Positions 34,386-45,110 of a DNA stretch of 64,000 nt are shown here, piece after piece. Both the position numbers and the translations under genes were made by a program. Source of the stretch: Chlorops oryzae (taxonomy: Eukaryota > Arthropoda > Insecta > Diptera > Chloropidae); contig CM035807.1 of assembly GCA_020466095.1 (NCBI GenBank), forward strand, positions 36,826,114 through 36,890,113. Reading direction: 5' to 3'. Each line of letters starts with the position of its first letter. Within the stretch, counting starts at the first letter, position 1. The notes below the pieces were generated by a model that searched no databases, had not been told where the DNA came from, and saw only the letters and a list, made by a program, of their open reading frames with translations.

Positions 34386-35928
34386 CGCGTTTTGCGGTGC
34401 CGGAATAGAACCGGACTTTTAAAACGTAAGAAGGAGAAGATTTCAATATCATTTATCGCAGAGCTGGTTATTCAGACATAATATCTGAGAATAGGCTTAA
34501 ATGCTTTTTAATGTTAAGTATTGCCGTCCTTCCACTGCAGCGAAATTCGTGAAAATGTTTCCAGCACTTAACTACCGAATGATCCGTTAAATCGATTATG
34601 ATTTCCCATGAACGAAAAATAAACGATTCACTTTTAATTTGATGCTTAAGGGTTACGCACGTTCCAAACTTTTTGATTGCACTTATTCTGAAACTTTAGC
34701 ACTGACCGTTTTGCCCGATGCTATACCACTGGAAAGCCATTTCATGCGTTATCGAACAGAAATTTAGCAACGAAAGCTTAAAAAATTTATAAATAGCCTT
34801 TTCCGGATAAATTATCAATTGAAAATTGGCTTGGTTAAAGTGGTCTTTTGTTTTTAAAGACCATAACTTAACATAACACATGTTTTGTAAATTGTGCAGC
34901 ATTTTGTAAAGTCCAGCTCATAATAGAATGTTCCTATTGCTCGAAATTTGAATAAATTTATATCCAAATGCTTTGCTTTTTTGCACAAATAAACCTAGTT
35001 TTAACTTTTCGTTATCGGTTTTCCTCGCGAACGTAGAAACAGTAATAAAAATCTTACGTACGTACTTCAGGACCCGATATCTCGAAAATGGCCGATAACT
35101 TTGGAAAATGACTAGCCCCATTGGAATCAGCGTAGCCGAATTAGGTTTACCCACTAGGACTACCCGTTGTTGAAAAAAAAAGTTCCCAATTCGAGCACAG
35201 TGTTGTTATACTGACAAAACAAAACATTAAAGGGCACGATCGTGCTCAAATGCAACGATCTCTAATAATCACAAAAACTTTCCAGAAATGAATCGAGGCA
35301 TCGAGACGGAATACTTTCCAATTAAAGGATTTGTTTACAAGGACAGTTTATTGGACAGAACTTTTGATGGTAAATTCTTAATTCTCGGTGTTCAAAATAG
35401 AATGTCAGAAAGATCGTTTTGTTTTTCGATTCCATTAAGCCTTTGATTTTGAGTCAAAGATTTTTTAAATCTAGTTTATAAGCTATTTCATATCAAATTC
35501 TTATTAAAAAAAATAACCTGAAGTAAAACTAGATTTTTAAAATTTTTGACTTATACCACTTTCATAATCATTTTGAAAACTGTAATATATGAACTATAGT
35601 ACGGGAATATACCTATTACCTTGGTTCAAATAGCGTGAAAGGTACAACCTTGAAAATCTACGAGGCAATTTTCGGGAACAAACTTTTTGGGCAGTCTTGC
35701 GTATTTCTTGAAATATAGAATTTTAACAGTTCAGGCAGGGTTTTATTGTATTAAATAGCAATAGTATAAGCTGAAGCGTATTAAAATAATGGACTTGTTA
35801 AAAATGCCGCGAAATAGTGAAAAGGAGCAAGTTAAAGAATTTATGGAACAGCAAGCAATTAAAGATAAAATAATGCTGAAAGTATCAACTGATGGTTTGT
35901 GTTATTCATAAGTGCATTAGTGGCTTGC
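34386..35928. other. Right-arm sequence without recognised gene
   Basis: Reverse partner of about 14784-16370. It ends in the 11-bp target site TAGTGGCTTGC (35918-35928), duplicated on the far side of the retrotransposon. Confidence 0.55.
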
Positions 35929-36512
35929 ATCCCTGGGGATGCACGTGGATATCCCTTCGGGTCCGGACAGCAGGTAGTGCAACTATAACCTCCACGTGGT
36001 GGCCCTGGGCAGTTCCTCTTCAAGGTCATGTCTCTGTTGGGGAACTGGCGAATTATAGTTGGGCGGGGAGAGGTGACACTCCCTCATAGGGGCAAGGTGT
36101 AGGCCCAGGACTGTGTGACGTCCTGCCCTCTCCTCTCCAATATATGTTGCACTATGCGAAGCCTATGCCAGTCTAGGCCCGCGTGCCAGCTCGGACACGC
36201 CTATGTTTGGGGTACTATGACAGGCAGCCGCAAGTGCGTTGTGTCGTCCTCCTATGTCCACCTCTATACCTATGTTGTGCTGTCTATACCCTTCTCTAAC
36301 ACACAGGTCTGGGCCTGTAGTTTGGACCCTTATTTTTTGTCACCCCCTAATTCCTGGTGAAACAGCGTGCACCAAGGAACGCATGGCCAGAGGGTAGCTG
36401 GCCAAGTACGCGAACTCCGGATACCTAGGCGACCTCCGGTTTAAATCAGCCTTCCCGAGGTATGGGGCTCTGCCTCGGGTGACCGTTTATTTCCCCTAAC
36501 AATAAAACTTGC
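35929..36512 (+). promoter_or_regulatory. 5' untranslated leader of the retrotransposon
   Basis: This 584-bp leader is markedly GC-richer than the flanks and contains no long frame. Complete non-LTR elements carry an internal promoter in this position; I see no specific motif that proves it. It starts with ATCCCTGGGGATGCACGTGG directly after the target duplication, so the copy is not 5'-truncated in any visible way. Confidence 0.6.
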
Positions 36513-37877
36513 ATGGAAACAACAAGCAATTTAAAAGAGGACTGCACAGCTCTCTCTGTGCAGAGCAGGGCCCTCGGCCCTTCGACACCTGAAGTGGTGG
36601 CTACCCAAAGCCCCGCTCCAGTGATTGAAACTGATGCCATGTCAATCACCGGTTCTGAATTGACCGACGATTCCATGGTAACCATTACTGCCGAAGAAGA
36701 AGACAGACTATTGGATTTTAAAGAGCCTCAGTCTGTCCAACCGGAGGCAACAGCGATGTCCAAGAAGACGAAAGAGAGGCTCTCCGGAGCCGCTCGAAAA
36801 CGATTCAAGCGACTTATAGACGCAGGACATCAGCCTGATGAAGCCAGGAAACTGGCTAAGCTTCCTCGTGTAGCGGACAGCGAACGGGGAAAACGACCGC
36901 GCGGAAGCGAGTCTACCCCAGAGGTTAATCCGCCGAAACGGATGACTGAGATAGACGGGCGAAATACACCCGTGGTGTCTCAGCCAACCCAGGTGGCCTC
37001 TGGGAGAGATCTTCGGGTAAACATTGTACCCGCGTCGTTCCCGGACGCTGTCTGTTCCACGGAGGAGCTTAAAAAGATCCAGAAGGATCTACTGGAAAGA
37101 ATACTGCAGCCAAGGGAAGGGGAAGCCACAAAGCCCCAGTTCCTTGGATGCAGTTTCAAACCTGGGTGGCTGTCCCTTCAATGTCGGGACAGAGCCACAG
37201 TGGAATGGCTCAGGGGAGTAGTTCCCGAGATCCGGCCCTGGGAAGGTGTGCAACTGAGAATTGCGAGCGAGGCAGAAATTCCCCGCCCACAAATTTTCAT
37301 CGGCTACTTCCCTGGCGAAGAACCGAACCACCGCATTCTGGGCTTCATTAAAGCCCAAAACAGCGGCTATAATGTGGACAATTGGCGTGTCCTCAACCGC
37401 GTCCAGAGAGCAGCGGTAGTAGAGCTAACCATAGCTCTCGATGGCAAATCCGCCGATGCACTCAAGGCCAACAATGGGACGCTGAGCTTTGAGTTTGGGA
37501 CGGTCCACTTAAGACCAAGCTCGAAGCCAAGAGATGGAAAGCCCGGAAAGCGCCCTAGCTCCAGATCAGCGATCGAGGACGGGGAGAAGGGCTTGAAGTC
37601 AAAGAAGGCAAGCAAAAAGCCCACGGTAGCGGCGGTGCCTTCTAAACCAAGCTCGGAGGCTCTGAACTTGGAGCCCAGCACCAGCGCCTCGGCACGGGCT
37701 GCGTTAGCAACAGGAGGACAAACGGCCATCCTGCAAGCCATAGCCCTAAGACCACCCCTCACGGTTGGCAAGCCCCGCCAACAATCGGGAAGACGGAAAA
37801 AGGGGGAAGGTCAAAGCGCGGAGGAGCGGGTACTCGCGTCAACTTCCAGGGGCAGGAAGAAGAATGCCAGACGCTAG
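36513..37877 (+). CDS. Retrotransposon ORF1 protein, 454 aa, DUF4780-like
   Basis: This is the nucleic-acid-binding ORF1 product expected to package element RNA. Residues about 85-120 (KTKERLSGAARKRFKRLIDA, then DEARKLAK) are a basic segment common in ORF1 proteins of this group. Residues about 170-335 (RVNIVPASFPDAVC through FGTVHLRP) resemble the DUF4780 domain of insect retroelement proteins. The C-terminal 120 residues are Lys/Arg/Ser rich and disordered (GRKKNARR end). No CCHC zinc knuckle is visible, which is unusual for I/LOA-type ORF1. The frame is intact. Its last 14 bases overlap the likely ORF2 start at 37864. Confidence 0.88.
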   Translation: METTSNLKEDCTALSVQSRALGPSTPEVVATQSPAPVIETDAMSITGSELTDDSMVTITAEEEDRLLDFKEPQSVQPEATAMSKKTKERLSGAARKRFKRLIDAGHQPDEARKLAKLPRVADSERGKRPRGSESTPEVNPPKRMTEIDGRNTPVVSQPTQVASGRDLRVNIVPASFPDAVCSTEELKKIQKDLLERILQPREGEATKPQFLGCSFKPGWLSLQCRDRATVEWLRGVVPEIRPWEGVQLRIASEAEIPRPQIFIGYFPGEEPNHRILGFIKAQNSGYNVDNWRVLNRVQRAAVVELTIALDGKSADALKANNGTLSFEFGTVHLRPSSKPRDGKPGKRPSSRSAIEDGEKGLKSKKASKKPTVAAVPSKPSSEALNLEPSTSASARAALATGGQTAILQAIALRPPLTVGKPRQQSGRRKKGEGQSAEERVLASTSRGRKKNARR

Positions 37878-39963
37878 TACCACAAAAGGAAGGCAGCTAA
37901 AATGCCTTCAAATTAACCTCCATCGAGCAAAAGCAGCCATGCACGTGCTCGAGAGGAGGTTTCACGGGGAAGGAATAGGTGTGGCTATGTTACAAGAGCC
38001 CTGGGCAACCCCCCGTGACATCCTTGGTTTGTCCAAAAGTATGTGTAAGGTAATGTATCATATCTCACACGAACGCCCTCGGGCTGCACTTCTTATCAGC
38101 AATAATATAAATATCTTCCCAATCACAGAACTAAACAGCCGGGACCTAGTGGCAGCCATTGTGGACGTGCCTAGGAGTGAGGGAGCTATAAAAATAGTTC
38201 TGGCCTCTGCTTACCTTCCAGGAGACGACGCACAGATCCCTACGCCGGAGCTGGAACAACTGGTAAGGTACTGTCGGGCGGAGAAATACCAACTGATCGT
38301 GGGTTGCGATGCTAACGCCCACCACTCAGCATGGGGTAGCACAGACATTAACAACAGGGGTGAGTACCTACTAGATTATATTAGTAGTAATAACCTGGTA
38401 GTGGTAAATACAGGAGATGAACCCACTTTTATGAATAGTATTCGAGGGGAGGTACTAGATATCACCCTTGCTACCCCTTTCATATCCAATTCTATCTCCA
38501 ACTGGCATGTCTCAAATGAAGCCTCGATGTCAGATCATAGACACATTAGATTTGACATCCAGGCCGAGATCATCTTTGAAACAGTTTATAGAAATCCCAG
38601 GAAAACTAACTGGGAACTCTTCCGCGCTCATTTGGAAGCGGAAATTAACTACTCACCGGCTCTGATTCGAACACATGAGGAGCTTGAGCTGGAGACAAAC
38701 AAACTCCAGGAAGCCATAACGCACGCCTGGGAACGCAGCTGCCCATTGAAGACCCGCAAAACCCGCAGGAATGTCACCTGGTGGAACAGGGAGCTAGATG
38801 AATGCAGGCGAACGGCGCGCAGGCTTTTCAACAGGGCAAAATCAAACGGCGAGTGGAATAGCTATCGCCTTGCCCTAACGGAATACAACAAGAAATTACG
38901 AAAGTCAAAGCGAATAGCCTGGCGAAGCTACACTGAGAGTATTGAAAGCCTGCCGGAGGCTGTTAGACTCCAAAAAGTGCTCGCAAAGGAACACAATCCG
39001 GGTATCTGCTCGCTAAAGACTCCCTCTGGGAAATACACGAGCACGCCGGATGAAACATGCCAGCTGCTATTGGAAACGCACTTTCCAGAATGTACCCTAG
39101 CAGACGAAAATCTCTCCACCCATACACCGAATGTTATGGGAAATAGGAGAGAAATGAGCCTAACGGGTAGAATCTTCACAATCAATCGTTTAAAATGGGC
39201 AGTAAAGAGCTTTAGCCCTTTTAAATCTCCTGGCTTAGATGGAATATACCCATGTATGCTACAGGAAGGACTGGATATGCTAAAAAGCTGCCTGATAAGG
39301 ATATTTAGATCCAGTCTTTATCTCAACTATATACCGGCGGGGTGGAGGAAGATCAGGGTGGTCTTTATCCCAAAGGCGGGCAAAAGGTCGGAACAAACGC
39401 CTAAGGCCTTTCGCCCTATCAGCCTCAGCTCATTTCTCCTAAAAACAATGGAGAAAATGCTGGATAGATATATCAGGGAAACGTCACTTAGTGTCTTCCC
39501 ACTGAGCGAAAACCAGTTTGCTTATCAAGCAGGGAAATCAACTGAAACAGCCATACATAGCCTGACGACGACCATCGAGAAGGCGTTGGCGGCAAAAGAA
39601 GTTGCCCTAGGGGCTTTTCTGGACATCCAAGGTGCTTTTGATAACACCGCCTTTGATGCAATCAGAGCAGCCATGAATCGGAAAAACATAGAATCCGTCA
39701 TAGTGAAATGGACCATATCAATGCTAGAAAGCAGACGAATCACGGCCCAACTCGGCAGCGTCTCCAAGACCATTATAGCCACTAGAGGATGCCCACAAGG
39801 AGGGGTCCTATCACCTCTACTATGGAATATAGTAATAGATGAACTGTTGACAGTGCTGACAAACAACGCCTACACAGTTCAAGGATATGCAGACGACGTA
39901 GTAATTGTGGTTCAAGGAAAATTTGAAACCACGATAACTGAACGAATGCAAAAAAGGACTTAA
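37864..39963 (+). CDS. Retrotransposon ORF2, part 1: endonuclease and reverse transcriptase (frameshifted)
   Basis: I chose the ATG at 37864 because it overlaps the ORF1 stop by 14 bases and precedes the conserved QINLHRAKAA; the frame is open further upstream to 37765. Motifs in order are the AP-type endonuclease (QEPW, SAYLPGDD, GCDANAHHSAWGS, SDHRHIRFD), then reverse transcriptase (FKSPGLDGI, FIPKAGK, FRPISLSSFLLKTMEK, NQFAYQAGKST, LDIQGAFDN, GCPQGGVLSPLLWN and the catalytic YADD). The frame ends at 39963 because an A-run at about 39950-39956 has one base too many relative to the downstream frame. Target nicking and first-strand synthesis are the expected activities. Confidence 0.92.
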   Translation: MPDASTTKGRQLKCLQINLHRAKAAMHVLERRFHGEGIGVAMLQEPWATPRDILGLSKSMCKVMYHISHERPRAALLISNNINIFPITELNSRDLVAAIVDVPRSEGAIKIVLASAYLPGDDAQIPTPELEQLVRYCRAEKYQLIVGCDANAHHSAWGSTDINNRGEYLLDYISSNNLVVVNTGDEPTFMNSIRGEVLDITLATPFISNSISNWHVSNEASMSDHRHIRFDIQAEIIFETVYRNPRKTNWELFRAHLEAEINYSPALIRTHEELELETNKLQEAITHAWERSCPLKTRKTRRNVTWWNRELDECRRTARRLFNRAKSNGEWNSYRLALTEYNKKLRKSKRIAWRSYTESIESLPEAVRLQKVLAKEHNPGICSLKTPSGKYTSTPDETCQLLLETHFPECTLADENLSTHTPNVMGNRREMSLTGRIFTINRLKWAVKSFSPFKSPGLDGIYPCMLQEGLDMLKSCLIRIFRSSLYLNYIPAGWRKIRVVFIPKAGKRSEQTPKAFRPISLSSFLLKTMEKMLDRYIRETSLSVFPLSENQFAYQAGKSTETAIHSLTTTIEKALAAKEVALGAFLDIQGAFDNTAFDAIRAAMNRKNIESVIVKWTISMLESRRITAQLGSVSKTIIATRGCPQGGVLSPLLWNIVIDELLTVLTNNAYTVQGYADDVVIVVQGKFETTITERMQKRT

Positions 39964-40024
39964 CATCGTCCATAGATGGTGCTGCGACAAAGGGCTGACA
40001 GTAAACCCTTCAAAAACGGTACTA

Positions 40025-41503
40025 GTGCCGTTTACAGCTCGCAGGAAACTCCATCTTGGTACGATCCACTTAAGCGATGTTCCAATCACAACGTCGGACA
40101 CCGCTAAGTACCTAGGTGTCACATTCGATAAAAAGCTTAACTGGAATGAGCACACAGAGAGGCTCATCAGCAGAGCCACTAGATTGGTGATGATGTGCCA
40201 ACGGCTCTATGGGAAAACCTGGGGCCTTAAGCCTAAACTTATCTTCTGGTCCTACCAAACCGTGATAAAGCCCGCAATTACGTACGCGGCGCTAGCATGG
40301 TGGCAGAAGGCAAGTCAGAGGAAAACCCAGGCTGCCCTTAGCAAACTCCAACGCCTGATCTGCTTAGGCGTGACAGGAGCGACTAAATCATGCCCCACAG
40401 CGGCAATGTGCGCCCTATTGAATTTAACACCTCTTCACATAGAAATACAAATGGAGGCTGCAAGAAGCGCACTTCGATTACCTAACGTTCTCTCCTTGAA
40501 AGCAGGGGATCTCACGGGCCACCTTAGCATCCTGGAAATGGCTTTCTATGAACCTTCATTCAGGATGCCAGATGGTTGCGAGAAAACATACATATTCAAC
40601 AGGAAGTTCGAGGTTTTGATACACCCCCGACAAGACTGGGCGGATAGAAAGGTATGCCTACCAGCGGAAACACTTGCATGGTACACGGATGGGTCAAAAC
40701 TTGAAAACGAGAACAGTGGGGCCGGAGTCTATGGCCCCAATCTCAAACTATCCGTCCCGATGGGAAAATTTCCATCAGTCTTTCAGGCAGAAATTTATGC
40801 CATTGAACTATGCGCCAGAGAATGTCTGAGAAGACGCCTTTCTGGAGCGCTCATAGCCATTCACTCGGACAGCCAAGCAGCGCTCAAAGCCTTGCAATCC
40901 AACGTTGTGAGCTCAAAACTTGTGCTGCTCTGCCTAAAACTTCTTCAGGAACTATCTAAGTGCAATCATGTAACGCTTATATGGATTCCTGGACACGAAG
41001 GATTTGAAGGCAACGAAATAGCAGACCAGCTAGCAAAGAAGGGAGCTGATACAGACTTCATAGGTCCAGAACCCTTCTGTACTGTACAGGCGAGCTATCT
41101 TGACAAAATCCTGGAGGCATGGAAACACAGGAAGATTAGCAGGCACTGGGCCATGCTCGACGGCCTACGGCAGGCAAAAAATCTCAAAAGACCAGGCTGT
41201 TTTAAAGCCAAGGAAATCCTAAGCCTCAGTAGGCTTGAAATCAGCCTACTAACCGGATTCATGACTGGTCATGGACCAGTTGGGTACCATCTGAAGAGAA
41301 TAAAACTCTCAGACACGGACATATGCCGATACTGCATAGAGCAGTGCGAGACCACCACTCACCTGCTCTGTTCTTGCCCGGCACTCGCCACCAAGCGATT
41401 GAAATACCTCAACAAGGCGTTTCCACAGCCTGATGAGATAAAAACATTTAATCCCAGATCAATCGTAGCGCTTATCAAAAGCCTTAGATTGAGCTGGTGT
41501 TAA
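40025..41503 (+). CDS. Retrotransposon ORF2, part 2: thumb, RNase H and Cys/His motif (out of frame with part 1)
   Basis: This continues ORF2 after the one-base shift; removing one A from the run at about 39950 joins the two parts into one open frame. The first region (TAKYLGVTFDKKLNWNEH) is the end of the palm and the thumb. RNase H follows with its four acidic or His signatures: WYTDGSK (Asp), FQAEIYAIE (Glu), IHSDSQAAL (Asp), and WIPGHEGFEGNEIADQLAKK (His, Asp). Near the end CRYCIEQCETTTHLLC is a zinc-binding-like motif. The stop is at 41501-41503, leaving a 68-bp 3' untranslated tail. Confidence 0.92.
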   Translation: MPFTARRKLHLGTIHLSDVPITTSDTAKYLGVTFDKKLNWNEHTERLISRATRLVMMCQRLYGKTWGLKPKLIFWSYQTVIKPAITYAALAWWQKASQRKTQAALSKLQRLICLGVTGATKSCPTAAMCALLNLTPLHIEIQMEAARSALRLPNVLSLKAGDLTGHLSILEMAFYEPSFRMPDGCEKTYIFNRKFEVLIHPRQDWADRKVCLPAETLAWYTDGSKLENENSGAGVYGPNLKLSVPMGKFPSVFQAEIYAIELCARECLRRRLSGALIAIHSDSQAALKALQSNVVSSKLVLLCLKLLQELSKCNHVTLIWIPGHEGFEGNEIADQLAKKGADTDFIGPEPFCTVQASYLDKILEAWKHRKISRHWAMLDGLRQAKNLKRPGCFKAKEILSLSRLEISLLTGFMTGHGPVGYHLKRIKLSDTDICRYCIEQCETTTHLLCSCPALATKRLKYLNKAFPQPDEIKTFNPRSIVALIKSLRLSWC

Positions 41504-41571
41504 CAAGACACGGGATAGCACAATAGATCATCTCTGGTCGCAGTGCACAATTGTCCCTCTCCTAATAATAA

Positions 41572-42440
41572 TAGTGGCTTGCTATATATCCAAATTCAAA
41601 AGGCTTAGGTTTAATGTTTTCATAAGGGGCCGTCCATTAATTACGTTAGCATAAAGAGGGGGAGAGGTTCAAACATTTTAATGTATGTACAATTAAAGTA
41701 TGTGTGAAAATATCGCACGTTTTTAAATATATTTTGGGTATATTGTGAAGGTTTTCGATCAGCTTTCAGAATCTATAGGAGCATATAATAATATTACCAA
41801 CAAAAATCCCTTTTTGGATTACTTGTGTAACATTTATACTTATATATAAAAAAACAGCAAAATTGTTTTCTTATTGCATGATTTCTTTTTTTATGTCGCA
41901 CCCAGTGGTGCGTTCAGCCCTGAGGTATTACTATATTTCTGGCCTAAATGGTAATGCTAATGCATGATATCCAGCAATACCCCCTGATTTCCTTTTATTA
42001 ACTGATGTCAGAGGGAAATCAGGCCTTATATATCAGCCCTGAGGCAGGCCTGAGAACTCGCGCATGAAGTATGGTATGAATATCCCGGGATATTCATACC
42101 ATACTTCATAGGTGAGTACTAAGGCCTGCCTTAGGGTAAGAATTCCTGTCTCAAATCTTATTATTATAAGTATATTAAATTTTATTTATAAGCCTTGGTA
42201 GATAATGCTTTTTATTATGGTAGGTAAATTGTTTAGGGAGAATATAAATATTTAAATAAATACATGTTCTTTATCTTCTAAGCTTTGAGGTAAGCCGGCG
42301 TTCGTGTTTTCTTTACGCTGTCTATTCTTTTTTTTGTCCGTCCTCCTTGACGATTCTTGAAGAACTGAGACAACTCTCTTGTAATTTTGGCACGCGTCGC
42401 ATCATATTCACGAATTGAAACGAACGCAACAACGAAAATA
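41572..42440. other. Right-arm sequence between retrotransposon and mariner
   Basis: Reverse partner of 13894-14783. It contains the perfect 46-bp palindrome at 42064-42109 and the minus-strand basic reading frame at about 42276-42434 (see 13892-14056). Confidence 0.65.
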
Positions 42441-43725
42441 TTAGGTGTAGTAAAAAGAAATCCATTATTTTTCCAATAGATGGCGTTATTTATCTGCATC
42501 TCGCGTTGTATAAGTCCGATCGTGTTCCGCTAGGGGGCATTAGAAAGATGACAGTTCCTACTAAAAAAGCTTTTTTGACACTTTTTTGATTGATTGATTC
42601 AGTTTTGTTTGAGAGCTTGTCAAAGATGGACATCAGCAAAGAAAAAATTCGCTACATTTTACAGTTTTTCTTCGATAAGGGAGAAAACGCAAGCCAGGCG
42701 GCTGAAAATGTGAATAGCGTTTATGGACCTGATACTGTAACAGCCAATCATGCGCAATTCTGGTTTCGTCGATTCCGTTCCGGTAACTTCGATGTCAAGG
42801 ATGCACCACGCACTGGAAGGCCAATTGTCGAAAATGTCGATAAAATCATGGAAATTATCGAGTCCGACCGTCATGTTAGCACTGTTTCGATTGCAAAAGA
42901 GCTAAAGATTGCACAAAAAACCGTTTGGAACCATTTGAATAAGGCTGGATACACAAAGAAGCTCGATGTATGGCCACACGAGTTAACGCAAAAAAACCTC
43001 ATAGACCGAATTTCCATCTGCGAATCGCTGCTGAACCGCAACAAAATCGACCCATTTCTGAAGCGGTTGGTGACTGGTGATGAAAAGTGGGTCACTTACG
43101 ACAACGTCAAGCGAAAACGGTCGTGGTCGAAACACGGTGAACCGGCGGAAACGGTGGCCAAGCCAGGATTGACGGCCAGGAAGGTTTTGCTGTGTGTTTG
43201 GTGGGATTGGCAGGGAATTATCTACTATGAGCTGCTCCCATACGGCAAAACTCTTAACTCGGAACTCTACTGTCAACAATTGGACCGTCTGAAGGAAGCA
43301 ATCGCCCATAAGCGGCCAGCTTTGGCCAATAGGAGAGGAATTGTGTTCCATCAGGACAACGCCAGGCCTCACACATCGATAGTGACTCGCCAGAAGCTCC
43401 GGGAGTTTGGTTGGGAGGTTCTTCTGCATCCACCTTATAGTCCGGACCTGGCACCAAGTGATTACCATCTGTTCTTGTCCATGGCGAACAATTTTGCTGG
43501 TGAAACATTCGCTTCAAGAGAGGCTTCTGAAATTCGACTGTCTCAATTTTTTGCTAATAGGAACGAGGGCTTCTATGAGAGAGGCATAATGAAATTACCT
43601 TTAAAATGGCAACAAGTTATCGAACAAAACGGCGCATATTTGACCTAAATCGGGTCATTCTAACTATCTTAAATAAAGCGCTCAATTTAATGCAAAAATA
43701 ATGGATTTCTTTTTACTACACCTAA
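42441..43725 (+). mobile_element. Mariner element M3, full length with open transposase
   Basis: The element is 1285 bp with inverted ends TTAGGTGTAGTAAAAAGAAA / TTTCTTTTTACTACACCTAA that continue inward as TCCATTATTTTT (mirror AAAAATAATGGA). TA flanks it at 42439-42440 and 43726-43727. The left arm preserves the single-TA empty site at 13894-13895 in otherwise matching flanks, so this is a clean, relatively recent insertion. It is nearly identical to M2 at 5771 outside M2's deletion. Confidence 0.96.
42626..43648 (+). CDS. Mariner transposase, 340 aa, DD34D
   Basis: This cut-and-paste transposase binds the TIRs through an N-terminal paired helix-turn-helix (about residues 1-110, with FWFRRFRSGNFDVKDAP and a GRP hinge). 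It cleaves with a DD34D catalytic triad: Asp in TGDEKW, Asp in HQDNARPH, Asp in LAPSDYHLF, with exactly 34 residues between the last two. The start MDISKEK is chosen by comparison with M2; the frame is open 12 codons upstream. Length is normal for mariner (about 340-350). One oddity: the linker motif reads DVWPHELT where M2 has DVWVPHELT, a clean one-codon deletion in a highly conserved motif. The similarity pattern suggests a mellifera-like subfamily, which is inference. Confidence 0.94.
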   Translation: MDISKEKIRYILQFFFDKGENASQAAENVNSVYGPDTVTANHAQFWFRRFRSGNFDVKDAPRTGRPIVENVDKIMEIIESDRHVSTVSIAKELKIAQKTVWNHLNKAGYTKKLDVWPHELTQKNLIDRISICESLLNRNKIDPFLKRLVTGDEKWVTYDNVKRKRSWSKHGEPAETVAKPGLTARKVLLCVWWDWQGIIYYELLPYGKTLNSELYCQQLDRLKEAIAHKRPALANRRGIVFHQDNARPHTSIVTRQKLREFGWEVLLHPPYSPDLAPSDYHLFLSMANNFAGETFASREASEIRLSQFFANRNEGFYERGIMKLPLKWQQVIEQNGAYLT

Positions 43726-44271
43726 TATTTTATGTTTTCGGTTTTCAATCCTCAACGCTGAAAGCAGTTGAAAACTTCAATAGGCATGACAACTTCGCTT
43801 CTCCGGTGAAGCCCAAAGTCATGCCTGAGCTCAATGCTTTTGGATACAAAAAATTTGGGAAATTTTTGTCGTTCTTATCTCATATACAACTTCATTTCTT
43901 TATTCCACCCGAAATTCATGCAGGATTAATTCATAAGATGTGTGGCCTTATTTTGGGTATGACTTCAACAGGCCATACGGCCGGCTCCGCTGGGACTGAA
44001 ACTGACGATTCGATATACGAGTCGAATACACGGCCAAGGGTGTAGCACTATGTATTAGCATAGTGATTCGGCCCCCGAAGCCTATTGCGACGAAAGTTGT
44101 TTTACTGTTTAGTTCAATGCAAAACATTTATTTTGCGCCGAATTTTGACTCTCTATCTCTTACGGTCCTTGAATATCCTTGAAAAATATTTTTGTTTTTC
44201 AGCAATTTCAAAAAAACCATATCTAAAACAATTTTAAAAATAGAATGAATGTTCATTCAAAATCCATTATA
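43726..44271 (+). pseudogene. Conserved reading frame of unknown origin (right copy, about 43735-44045)
   Basis: Downstream of the mariner the frame reads FGFQSSTLKAVENFNRHDN and FIPPEIHAGLIH, ending STGHTAGSAGTETDDS... and a stop at 44045. It is open over about 100 codons here, whereas the left copy (13575-13799) has an in-frame stop. Its apparent start lies within the mariner terminal repeat and is not native. Unknown family; probably the relic of a host exon or unrecognised transposon protein. Confidence 0.35.
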
Positions 44272-45110
44272 CAGAGTGTCCCGTCAGGTAGTACATTCCT
44301 TTACAGGGGTGGTAGGGGAGTCCAAGATGAACAAAAAATCGTATGTGAGGTGGGGGTCCCAAATGCACCCCTGAGGAGTTATAGGGCCTTATAGTTTTCT
44401 GGCACTAAGTCCCGAAAAACAATTCTCCCACGCTAGTGGCTTACTGTAGAAAAAACATTGTAATGCGGTTTGAAAGCCAATTGTACAGGCTTTTGGGCAA
44501 AATTGAATTGATGGTCAAAACTGCAGTTATTGTGTGAAAAATAAACGCTCAAAGTCAAAAATTCTGAAAAAATTTTCAATTATTTTACTTTGGGAGCCAT
44601 TTTGGTATGGAAAAGGTCCAATTAAGACATGCTTTTTTAATTTTTTTTTAAATCTTCGATCAATTTACTTCAAATCTGTGGTACATTTGTTATACCTTAT
44701 TTGCGGTTTAACCATCGAAAAAATGGGATTTAAAAACGAACTTCAACTTTTTTTTTATGTGATGAACAGAGTGAATAAATGCTTGTTTTTGCATACGTCA
44801 TACTATTTTTGCATATTTTAGTAGTGCGAGCTACTTTTTACTATTTTTGCATATTTTAGCAGTGCGAGCTATTTTCTTGCCAAAAACTATTTTTTGTGCA
44901 TATTTCCCATATTTTTGGTTAATTGTACTATTAAATGCCTTTTTCTACCTAATTTCCGAAAAAATCAACAATGTTGCGTTTTTTCAGCTGATTTTATTTC
45001 CGCTTTATTGCTTTCCTTTGTCAATGACTCTTTTAAGGGCTGTGTCCAATGCTGGCGTATGTTATACGTTCGATCGCGTATTTACGTTTGAGTGTGTTTT
45101 AAAATTTTGC

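Larger units (their letters stand above)
35929..41571 (+). mobile_element. Full-length non-LTR retrotransposon (RNase H-bearing, LOA/I/R1-group)
   Basis: The element is 5643 bp, bounded by the 11-bp duplication TAGTGGCTTGC (35918-35928 and 41572-41582). The left arm keeps the single unoccupied site at 14784-14794 with one mismatch. It has a GC-rich leader, ORF1 with a DUF4780-like domain, a short ORF overlap, then ORF2 with endonuclease, reverse transcriptase, RNase H and a Cys/His motif. The 3' end is CTAATAATAA, short TAA repeats and no poly(A), as in I-type elements. An RNase H domain excludes Jockey and fits the LOA or I clades; I lean to LOA. One frameshift in ORF2 is the only visible lesion. 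Confidence 0.95.
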
